Source: JADCRZ01 sp965200945 (GTDB lineage: Bacteria > Bacteroidota > Bacteroidia > Chitinophagales > Chitinophagaceae). Taken from it: a stretch of DNA of 64,000 bases. The translations under genes and the position numbers were made by a program. The stretch is taken from contig OZ241749.1 of the NCBI GenBank assembly GCA_965200945.1, positions 4,526,001 to 4,590,000 of the forward strand. Reading direction: 5' to 3'. Below are positions 57,325 through 64,000 of the stretch, one piece after another (the first letter of the stretch is position 1; each line of letters begins with the position of its first letter). The notes below the pieces were generated by a model. The model was not told the DNA's origin and searched no databases. It saw nothing but the letters and a program-made list of their open reading frames with translations.

Positions 57325-59058
57325 TTACCAGAACTTCACATAGATTGCCGTAAGTACAAGCAAGGTAATGATGATCATGGTAAGGATACGCGGAGACACT
57401 TCGAACATTTTTCTTTCCAGATGAATGGCTTTCGGATTGATCTTCGGACCGGCCAGGCTGACCGCGACCATTACAACAACGGTAAACACGAACGACCATC
57501 CCATACATACCAGGAAGGGAATTTCCCAGTGTGACTCGGCTACACCGTGTGCGTTGTCTTTTATCACTTCAAATGCGGTATACAGCGTTGTCTCGTGACC
57601 AAACCATTCCGGTGCATAGTTATTGAAAATGACCGATGTCAGAAAGCCAACCAGGATGCCCGCAATGGCAGCAGCACCGGTGGTACGTTTCCAGAACATA
57701 CCCAGCAGGAACATGGCCAGGATACCCGGACTGATAAACCCGGTATATTTCTGAATGAATGTGAACCCGCCTTCGCCGCCAATGCCCAGCACATCGTTCC
57801 AGGTAAGGAAGATACCGAACAGCATGGCAGCCACGATGGCCAGACGGCCGGTGGTTACCAGGTGTTTTTCAGTGGCATTTTTACCGAAATATTTCTGATA
57901 GATATCCAGCGTGAAGATGGTGGATATACTGTTGGCTTTTCCCGCCAGCGAAGCTACGATGGCTGCCGTGAGAGCCGCTATGGACAAGCCCCTCAGCCCT
58001 ACCGGCAAAAATGCCAGTACGGAAGAATAGGCGCCGTCCTTGATCTTGTACAGATGATCCGCGTCGATGCCGGGCGTCATCCCTGCCAGCTCTACCTGGT
58101 GTTTGTACAGCACATAGGCCGCAATACCGGGAAGCATTACGATGACGGGCATCATCAGTTTCAGCATACCTGCGAACAGGATACCTGTACGCGCCGTATC
58201 GAGGTTGGCGCCAAGCGCCCGCTGGGTGATATACTGGTTACAGCCCCAGTAGTTCAGGTTCACGATCCACTGGCCAAGCGCATACATTACGATCCCCGGC
58301 AACAGCACGTATCGCTGTACATCGTATTGTGAGGTGCCCGCCGTGGGCTTTTTAAAGATCATGTGAAAATGATCCGGTGCATCTTTCATCAGCGTTGTGA
58401 AGCCATTCCAGGCGCCGCTGTGCTGGCCCACCTGGTCGCTGACCTTGTTCAGCGCAAAGTAGATGGTAGCGATGCCACCCACGATCAGTACGGCAACCTG
58501 GATAACATCCGTATAACCGATCACCTTCATACCGCCGAGGGTGATGATCAGGGCAAAAACGGCCAGCCCGATCATGATGACGTGCATGTACTCACCTCCT
58601 GCCAGTCCGTTGATGGCTTTCGCCCCGAGATAGAGGATAGACGTGAGGTTTACCAGTACATAAAGGAAAAGCCAGAAAACGGTCATGATGAGCGACACCG
58701 TTTCGTTATACCGCATTTTCAGGAACTGCGGCATTGTATAGATCTTGTTCTTCAGATAGATCGGTATGAACCACACCGCAATGATGATAAGGGCGATGGC
58801 TGCCACCCACTCGTAAGCAGCTACAGCGACGCCGGCAAAAAAACCGTCACCGCTCATACCTACAAACTGCTCGGCGGAAATATTAGAAGCGATCAGCGAC
58901 GCGCCGATGGCCCACCAGGTCAGCGAGCCTTCAGCCAGAAAGAAGTCGTGCGTATCGGTCGTGGCTTTTTTCTTCCGGTTATAAATCCAGATACCATAGG
59001 CTGAAACGATGATAAAGTAAACGAAAAAGACAATGATGTCTTTGGTATCCAGCTTCAT
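57325..59058 (-). CDS. Sodium:sugar symporter (SSS family), probable arabinose importer
   Basis: The 577-residue membrane protein has about fourteen hydrophobic segments and the SSS-family features DFFLAEGSLTWWAIGASLIASNISAEQFVGMSG near the start and LNYWGCNQYITQRALGA in the middle. These are close to the sodium/galactose transporter vSGLT. It is the last gene of the araB-araD-araA run on the minus strand, so L-arabinose is the likely substrate. An inverted repeat AATAC-N6-GTATT lies in the 86-base gap before it. Confidence 0.88.
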   Translation of the reverse strand: MKLDTKDIIVFFVYFIIVSAYGIWIYNRKKKATTDTHDFFLAEGSLTWWAIGASLIASNISAEQFVGMSGDGFFAGVAVAAYEWVAAIALIIIAVWFIPIYLKNKIYTMPQFLKMRYNETVSLIMTVFWLFLYVLVNLTSILYLGAKAINGLAGGEYMHVIMIGLAVFALIITLGGMKVIGYTDVIQVAVLIVGGIATIYFALNKVSDQVGQHSGAWNGFTTLMKDAPDHFHMIFKKPTAGTSQYDVQRYVLLPGIVMYALGQWIVNLNYWGCNQYITQRALGANLDTARTGILFAGMLKLMMPVIVMLPGIAAYVLYKHQVELAGMTPGIDADHLYKIKDGAYSSVLAFLPVGLRGLSIAALTAAIVASLAGKANSISTIFTLDIYQKYFGKNATEKHLVTTGRLAIVAAMLFGIFLTWNDVLGIGGEGGFTFIQKYTGFISPGILAMFLLGMFWKRTTGAAAIAGILVGFLTSVIFNNYAPEWFGHETTLYTAFEVIKDNAHGVAESHWEIPFLVCMGWSFVFTVVVMVAVSLAGPKINPKAIHLERKMFEVSPRILTMIIITLLVLTAIYVKFW

Positions 59059-59113
59059 AAGCGGTAATCGTTTTTAGGTGAAGTGTATGTCATGTAAACA
59101 GACGTTTAAAAGT

Positions 59114-59129
59114 AATACTTATTTGTATT
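59114..59129. promoter_or_regulatory. Candidate operator ahead of the symporter gene
   Basis: AATAC TTATTT GTATT is a perfect 5-bp inverted repeat in the araA-symporter gap. A looser relative, AACACTTATTTTTTGTGT, lies before araB near 63150-63167. Both share ACTTATTT. They could be sites for the Nudix-type regulator. Confidence 0.3.
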
Positions 59130-59144
59130 TAAAGGAGATTTCCG

Positions 59145-60647
59145 CTATTTATTAAAAACATGGTAGTGAAGGTCGTTCCAGCGCAGTTCATTCTTCAGGT
59201 TGTACAGCGTGGTGTCTTTTCCGATCAGCACAAATTCCACATCGGCCATCTCCGCAAAATCCTGGATGTGCTCCGCGGTCAGGTTCTGGCTGTAGCCGGT
59301 GTGGTGCGCGCCTCCGGCCAGGATCCAGGCGGCACAGCCTGTTTTCATATCGGGCAGCGGTTTCCATAGAACGCGTGCTACGGGCAGCTTGGGCAGTGCG
59401 GCCTGGGGTGGCACGGCTTCCACTTCGTTCACGATCATGCGGAAGCGATTGCCCATGTCTACCACCGACACATTGATCGCCTGGCAGGGTGCTGAATTGA
59501 ATACCAGCCGCACCGGGTCGGCCTTGCCGCCGATGCCCAGCGGGTGGATCTCGCAGGATGGCTTGCTGTCGGCGATCGATTCGCAGATCTCGAGCATATG
59601 CGATCCCAGCACAGCTGAATTGCCGGGTTCGAAATGATAGGTATAATCTTCCATGAACGAGTTGCCGCCGGGCAGTCCGGCGCCCATGATCTTCATGGTA
59701 GCTACCAGGGCAGAAGTTTTCCAGTCGCCTTCGCCGCCGAAGCCGTACCCTTCGCCCATCAGGCGCTGCGAGGCAATGCCTGGCAGCTGCGTCATGCCAT
59801 GCAGGTCTTCGAACGTATCCGTGTACGCTTTGAAGTTCCCGTCCTGCAGGAAGTAACGCAGGCCGATCTCGATCTTTGCGGCATCGCGCAGGGCGCTGTG
59901 CCGTTCGCCGCCTTTGCGCAGCACTTCCATCACGTTGTATTTGTCTTCGTATTCCTGCACCGTCTGGTCGATGGAGGCATCCGTAACCTGGTTGATCACT
60001 TTCACTAAATCACCGATGCCATAACCGTTCACGGAGTAACCGAATACCAGTTCGGCTTCCACCTTGTCGCCATCCGTTACCGCCACTTCACGCATATTGT
60101 CGCCGAAGCGGGCCACTTTCATGCCCTGCGAGCTGTACCAGGCCACCGCCGCGCGCGACCATACGCCGAGCTCGCGCAGCACTTCTTCATCCTGCCAGTG
60201 ACCAACCACCACTTTGCGTTTCATGCGCATGCGCGACATGATGAAACCGAACTCACGGTCGCCGTGGGCGCTCTGGTTCAGGTTCATGAAGTCCATGTCG
60301 ATGTCGGCATACGGGATGTCGCGGTTGAACTGGGTATGCAGGTGGGCGAGTGGTTTCTTGAGGATCTTGAGTCCGCCGATCCACATCTTGGCGGGGGAGA
60401 ACGTATGCATCCAGGTGATGATGCCGATGCATTTGTCGGCCACGTTGGCTTCCTGACAGATGCGGTAGATCTCTTCCGGGGTTTTTACCACGGGCTTGAA
60501 AACGATCCTGACCGGTATCTGTCCGGCGCTGTCTAATGATTTGGCAATGGCAAGCGAATGTTCCGCAACCTGGTTGAGGGTTTCTTCTCCGTACAGGTGC
60601 TGGCTGCCTGTTACAAACCAGGCTTCAAATTCCTTCAGATTGATCAT
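59145..60647 (-). CDS. araA: L-arabinose isomerase
   Basis: AraA converts L-arabinose to L-ribulose, with a divalent metal. The 500-residue length is that of the family. Recognisable blocks are WFVTGSQHLYGEETL at the start, TWMHTFSPAKMWIGGL, the HTQFNRDIP segment, GEGYGFGGEGDWKTSAL with active-site Glu, MEDYTYHFEPGN, and the C-terminal GGAHHTGYS. It lies between araD and the symporter gene on one strand. A hairpin without a long T-run lies in the gap to araD and may tune expression. Confidence 0.97.
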   Translation of the reverse strand: MINLKEFEAWFVTGSQHLYGEETLNQVAEHSLAIAKSLDSAGQIPVRIVFKPVVKTPEEIYRICQEANVADKCIGIITWMHTFSPAKMWIGGLKILKKPLAHLHTQFNRDIPYADIDMDFMNLNQSAHGDREFGFIMSRMRMKRKVVVGHWQDEEVLRELGVWSRAAVAWYSSQGMKVARFGDNMREVAVTDGDKVEAELVFGYSVNGYGIGDLVKVINQVTDASIDQTVQEYEDKYNVMEVLRKGGERHSALRDAAKIEIGLRYFLQDGNFKAYTDTFEDLHGMTQLPGIASQRLMGEGYGFGGEGDWKTSALVATMKIMGAGLPGGNSFMEDYTYHFEPGNSAVLGSHMLEICESIADSKPSCEIHPLGIGGKADPVRLVFNSAPCQAINVSVVDMGNRFRMIVNEVEAVPPQAALPKLPVARVLWKPLPDMKTGCAAWILAGGAHHTGYSQNLTAEHIQDFAEMADVEFVLIGKDTTLYNLKNELRWNDLHYHVFNK

Positions 60648-60688
60648 GATATGTTATTAAGTAGGTGTTGAAAATGGGTGCACACAAA

Positions 60689-60718
60689 CAAACCCGGATG
60701 CGGTGGCGTCCGGGTTTG
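60689..60718 (-). other. Hairpin between araD and araA
   Basis: CAAACCCGGA (60689-60698) pairs perfectly with TCCGGGTTTG (60709-60718). On the minus strand only TTTGTGTG follows, so it is a weak terminator at most. It may reduce read-through or protect the araBD mRNA. Confidence 0.5.
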
Positions 60719-60732
60719 CAGGATTGTCTTTC

Positions 60733-61431
60733 TTACTGGCCGTAGTAGGAGTTAGGGCCGTGTTTTCTTTCGTAGTGTTTGCGGATCAGCGCGTCTTTAA
60801 GGCGAGGCGCGTTGGCGTGGATCTGTTCGGTGAGGAGCGCCATCTGTGCGATGGTTTCCAGCACGGCGCTGTTGTACACCGCTTTATCGGCTGTTTTGCC
60901 CCATGAAAACGGCGCGTGGTTGCCTACCAGGATCATCTCTACTTCTTCGTAGCTCATGCCCCTTTCCTGCAGGCAGTTCATGATCTGGAAGCCGGTCTGG
61001 TGTTCGTAGTCGCCTTCGATCATGGCGTCGTCCATCGGCGGGGCACAGGGAATGTCGACCGTGTTGTGGTCGGCATGGGTGGTGCCGTAGATGGGAATAT
61101 CGCGCAGCGATTGCGCCCAGGCGGTGGCGTAGGTGGAATGCGTGTGCACGATGCCGCCGATCTTGTCCCAGCTTTTATACAGGAGCGCGTGCGTTTTTGT
61201 GTCGGAGGAAGGGCGCAGCTTTCCTTCGATGGTATTGCCGTCGAAGTCAACGATCACCATCTGGTCTACGGCCAGATCGTCGTACGGGACGCCGCTGGGC
61301 TTGATGGCAAATACACCGAGTTCGCGGTCTACCGCGCTTACGTTTCCAAAGGTGAACACCACCAGCCCGAGTTTGGGCAACTGCATGTTGGCGTGGTAAG
61401 CCAGCTCTTTTATATGATCATATTTACTCAT
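60733..61431 (-). CDS. araD: L-ribulose-5-phosphate 4-epimerase
   Basis: AraD converts L-ribulose-5-phosphate to D-xylulose-5-phosphate, which enters the pentose phosphate pathway. The 232-residue protein of the class II aldolase fold has GNVSAVDRELGVFAIKPSG, the substrate loop SSDTKTHALLY, and the zinc ligands in HTHSTYATAWAQ and the later NHAPFSWG. It starts 21 bases after araB, so the two are co-transcribed. Confidence 0.96.
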   Translation of the reverse strand: MSKYDHIKELAYHANMQLPKLGLVVFTFGNVSAVDRELGVFAIKPSGVPYDDLAVDQMVIVDFDGNTIEGKLRPSSDTKTHALLYKSWDKIGGIVHTHSTYATAWAQSLRDIPIYGTTHADHNTVDIPCAPPMDDAMIEGDYEHQTGFQIMNCLQERGMSYEEVEMILVGNHAPFSWGKTADKAVYNSAVLETIAQMALLTEQIHANAPRLKDALIRKHYERKHGPNSYYGQ

Positions 61432-61452
61432 GGAAGATATTGTAAGAATGAT

Positions 61453-63129
61453 TTATTCGGCGTTGGTGTTGTGCTCGATGCAGTCTCCCAGTGCGATGTA
61501 GCGCTGGTAGCGTTTTGCAAACAGGGCCACATTTTTTTCTATGGGATGGTATTCCGCTTCGAAGCCGTGGCCCATGGCAGCCATCGCATCTTCCACTTTG
61601 GCATAGATGCCCGCCGCGGTGGCCGCGAACATGGCGGCGCCGAGTGCGCAGGTCTGTTCGGAGCGGTGGATGCGGATGGGCATGTTCATCACATCGGCCA
61701 TCACCTGCATGATGAAAGGCGATTTCTTGGCCACACCGCCCAGTCCGATCAGGCCTTTTACCGGCACCCCTTCGCTGTTGAAGCGGTCCACGATCTTCTT
61801 GGCGCCGAAGCAGGTGGCTTCCACCACGGCCCTGAATATGCGGGGAGCATCGCTGCCCAGGTTGAGGCCGCTGATCACGCCTTTGAGTTCCTGGTTGGCA
61901 TCGGGCGTACGCCGGCCGTTGAACCAGTCCACCGCCAGCTCGGCGTCTTCGTCGAGCGGCAGCTGGGATGCATGCCGGCTGAGTTCGGGAATGATATTAT
62001 TGGTGGTTTCTTCTATCAGTTTCGAGACCTGGTCGGTAGAGAGGTCTGACTGCGACAGGAGATGCTGCAGCGGCCAGGCCAGTACATTCTTGAACCAGGC
62101 ATAGGCGTCGCCGAAAGCAGACTGCCCGGCTTCCAGCCCGATCATGCCGGGGATGATGGAGCCGTTCACCTGTCCGCAAATACCTTTTACCAGCTTGCCT
62201 TCCATATCGGCTACCGGGGCCACCAGCATGTCGCAGGTGGAAGTGCCCATCACCTTGCTGAGGTGGTAAGGTTCTATCTGTCCGCCCACCGCGCCCATGT
62301 GCGCGTCGAAAGCGCCGATGCCGATCACGACGTCGGTAGATAAGCCCAGGCGTTCGGCCCATTCCGGACTGAGAGTGCCTGCCTTGTCGGCGGAGGTATA
62401 TGTTTTCTGAAATAATTTGGAGGTAAAGCCTTTCAGCAGCGGGTCAAGCGAAGAGAAGAAATCATCGGGAGGCAGCCCGTCGAATTCTTCGGCCCACAGG
62501 CATTTGTGGCCTGCGGAGCAGACGCCGCGTTTCAGGTCGGACGCGTGTTTGCCGCCGGTAAGCAGGAAGGGGATCCAGTCGCAGTGTTCCACCCAGGAGT
62601 AGATATGTTTGCGTACCTGTTCGTCTTCGCGGAGTATGTGCAGCAGCTTGGCCCAGAACCATTCGGAGGAGTAGATGCCACCCACGAACTGCAGGTAGTT
62701 GGTGTCAAACTTTTTTGCGTGCTCGTTGATCTCGGCAGCTTCCTTTACGCCGGTGTGGTCTTTCCACAGTACGAACATCGCGTTGGGATTGTTCTCGAAG
62801 GAAGGGAGCAGGGCAAGCGGGGTGCCGGTTTCATCGACGGCTACCGGTGTAGAGCCGGTGGTGTCGATGGAGATGGCTTTCACGTTGGCTGCCACGGCAT
62901 GACCGGCTTGTATCAGGCATCTTTTGATGGTTTGTTCGAGCCCTTCGACATAGTCGAGCGGATGCTGGCGGAACTGGTTGAGGGGAGCGTTGCAAAAGAG
63001 GGCGTCTTTCCAGCGGGGGTAGTTGTATACGGAAGAGGCGACCACCTGCCCGTTGGAGGCATCAGCAATGATGGAGCGCACGGAGTCGGTTCCGTAATCC
63101 ACGCCGATTACATACATTTCGTTTTTCAT
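61453..63129 (-). CDS. araB: Ribulokinase
   Basis: AraB phosphorylates L-ribulose with ATP. The 558-residue FGGY-family kinase has the N-terminal phosphate loop GVDYGTDSVRSI, the catalytic-base region GAFDAHMGAVGG, MGTSTCDML, and GLGGVAKKSPFIMQVMADV near the C-terminus. It is the first metabolic gene of the arabinose operon, 59 bases after the Nudix regulator gene, and its promoter probably lies in that gap or upstream of the regulator. Confidence 0.96.
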   Translation of the reverse strand: MKNEMYVIGVDYGTDSVRSIIADASNGQVVASSVYNYPRWKDALFCNAPLNQFRQHPLDYVEGLEQTIKRCLIQAGHAVAANVKAISIDTTGSTPVAVDETGTPLALLPSFENNPNAMFVLWKDHTGVKEAAEINEHAKKFDTNYLQFVGGIYSSEWFWAKLLHILREDEQVRKHIYSWVEHCDWIPFLLTGGKHASDLKRGVCSAGHKCLWAEEFDGLPPDDFFSSLDPLLKGFTSKLFQKTYTSADKAGTLSPEWAERLGLSTDVVIGIGAFDAHMGAVGGQIEPYHLSKVMGTSTCDMLVAPVADMEGKLVKGICGQVNGSIIPGMIGLEAGQSAFGDAYAWFKNVLAWPLQHLLSQSDLSTDQVSKLIEETTNNIIPELSRHASQLPLDEDAELAVDWFNGRRTPDANQELKGVISGLNLGSDAPRIFRAVVEATCFGAKKIVDRFNSEGVPVKGLIGLGGVAKKSPFIMQVMADVMNMPIRIHRSEQTCALGAAMFAATAAGIYAKVEDAMAAMGHGFEAEYHPIEKNVALFAKRYQRYIALGDCIEHNTNAE

Positions 63130-63188
63130 ACAGCAATTCGTGTCAGATTAACACTTATTTTTTGTGTGCCAAATTTATGGTAAAATCT

Positions 63189-63890
63189 TTAGATTCTGGG
63201 GTTGGGAATAAAATTAAGGATTGTGTGAAACTTGCTGTTGTATTTCTTTTTATTCAGCTTGTAATAAAAAGCGCCCCGTTTGGAGCTTTCCTTGTCTTTG
63301 TCTTTCTGCTTCACCAGGAGCTGGGTCGACAGCACTTTGCGGCTGAAGTTCCGTTTGTCGATCATGCCGCCGTACACGCCTTCGTACAGGGTCTGGAGCT
63401 GGGGCAGGGTGAATTTTCCGGGCAGGAGTTCAAACAGGATCGGGTGCAGGGCGGCTTTGTACCGCAGTTTCTTGCGCGCCATGTCTACGATCGCGGTATG
63501 GTCGAAAATAAGGTCGGGACTGTTCTGCAGCGAGAACCATTCGGCCTGGTAATGGGCGTTGATCTGCGTTTCGTACCGGTCGATGTCGATCAGGGTGAAG
63601 AAGGTTACGGAGAGGGTGCGTTCGATGGGATCGCGGTTGGGGTCGCTGAAAGAGTGCATCTGTTCCATGTATACGTTCTCGAGGCCGGTCAGTTCCTTGA
63701 GTACGCGCGCGGCCGCGTTCTCGCAGCTTTCGTCGCCGTGTACAAAACCGCCCATCAGGCTCCAGTTGCCTTTTTCCGGTTCGAAACCTCTTTTTATCAG
63801 GAGTATCTTCAGGTCTTTCCCATCAAAGCCAAAAATTACACAGTCGACCGCGATCAGCACCCTGTCTTGCCTGGCATAACGTTTTATCAT
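63189..63890 (-). CDS. Nudix-family transcriptional regulator of arabinose use (AraR-type)
   Basis: The 233-residue protein has an N-terminal Nudix domain (about 10-145) and a C-terminal winged-helix-like domain (about 150-225, LPQLQTLYEGVYGGMIDKRNFSRKVL). The Nudix box is degenerate: GGFVHGDESCENAAARVLKEL lacks the REUxEE core, so hydrolase activity is unlikely. Regulators of this NrtR-like build control arabinose genes in Bacteroides. Placed directly upstream of araB, it is most likely the local arabinose sensor, probably a repressor released by arabinose. Confidence 0.85.
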   Translation of the reverse strand: MIKRYARQDRVLIAVDCVIFGFDGKDLKILLIKRGFEPEKGNWSLMGGFVHGDESCENAAARVLKELTGLENVYMEQMHSFSDPNRDPIERTLSVTFFTLIDIDRYETQINAHYQAEWFSLQNSPDLIFDHTAIVDMARKKLRYKAALHPILFELLPGKFTLPQLQTLYEGVYGGMIDKRNFSRKVLSTQLLVKQKDKDKESSKRGAFYYKLNKKKYNSKFHTILNFIPNPRI

Positions 63891-64000
63891 CCTTCAGAAA
63901 TTGTAAAAGCTTTGGTGTCTGTGAATAGGAGAATGCTTCACAATATATGATTAAATGCGAATCGGGCAGAAAATGACAAAACAGGAATAAAGAGAAGCCC

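Noticed and set aside
55921..57534. Open frame of 537 codons on the plus strand
   Set aside because: It lies antisense to the ATP-grasp-like gene and the symporter end, with no recognisable domain.

Overview
The window comes from a Bacteroidota chromosome, most likely family Chitinophagaceae. The family call rests on my reading of the 16S gene and was not searched. Supporting the phylum are promoters of the TTG-N19/20-TAnnTTTG type, a SusC-like plug domain, a SprE/PorW-like protein of type IX secretion, a fused DAHP synthase/chorismate mutase, and a Nudix-type arabinose regulator next to araBDA. Almost everything is housekeeping metabolism. I see no prophage, insertion sequence or CRISPR array.

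Layout. 0-3 kb: a small exported protein, a collagen-like lipoprotein, an AAA+ ATPase and, just upstream of it, a probable small RNA with its own promoter and terminator (about 2748-2918, minus). 3.1-9.5 kb: a 2116-residue alpha-2-macroglobulin with a TonB-receptor plug-like segment inside it. 9.8-16.8 kb: sugar uptake and glycogen synthesis (ROK kinase, FHS-type transporter, glgA, glgC, SLC45-like transporter). 17.0-23.0 kb: a complete rRNA operon (three tandem promoters, 16S, tRNA-Ile, tRNA-Ala, 23S, 5S, strong terminator). 23-31 kb: fbaA, an unknown protein, a CBS-domain cysteine synthase/cystathionine beta-synthase, a broken ECF sigma factor with its anti-sigma-like partner, a second frameshifted gene, and an S41 protease. 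31-33.5 kb: amino-sugar recycling (BadF-type kinase, murQ) and an unknown protein.

33.5-43.3 kb is an aromatic amino acid cluster: pheA, aminotransferase, tyrA, a DEAD-box helicase, DAHP synthase/chorismate mutase, aroB, aroA, aroC and a small thiamine-binding-type protein. It is preceded by the most striking signal of the window. This is a 26-codon leader peptide carrying nine consecutive Phe/Tyr codons, set in a classical attenuator with 1:2, 2:3 and 3:4 pairings and placed directly behind a good promoter. Together these predict that Phe and Tyr supply controls pheA and the genes behind it by ribosome-mediated attenuation.

43.6-55.5 kb: envelope genes (L,D-transpeptidase, RlpA-like protein, beta-barrel-like proteins, class A PBP, SprE/PorW-like protein) and a bactofilin operon that runs into AtpZ/AtpI-like proteins and a SprT-like protease. 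55.5-64 kb: a frameshifted GNAT acetyltransferase, an ATP-grasp-like protein, and the L-arabinose operon (Nudix regulator, araB, araD, araA, sodium symporter).

Two copies of an 11-14 bp stem palindrome ending in CGTCTCT are found, one in the aroB-aroA gap and one in the gap before the symporter. Five single-base frameshifts are inferred in three genes (ECF sigma, its divergent neighbour, GNAT); several lie in short homopolymers, so sequencing error and real decay both remain possible.
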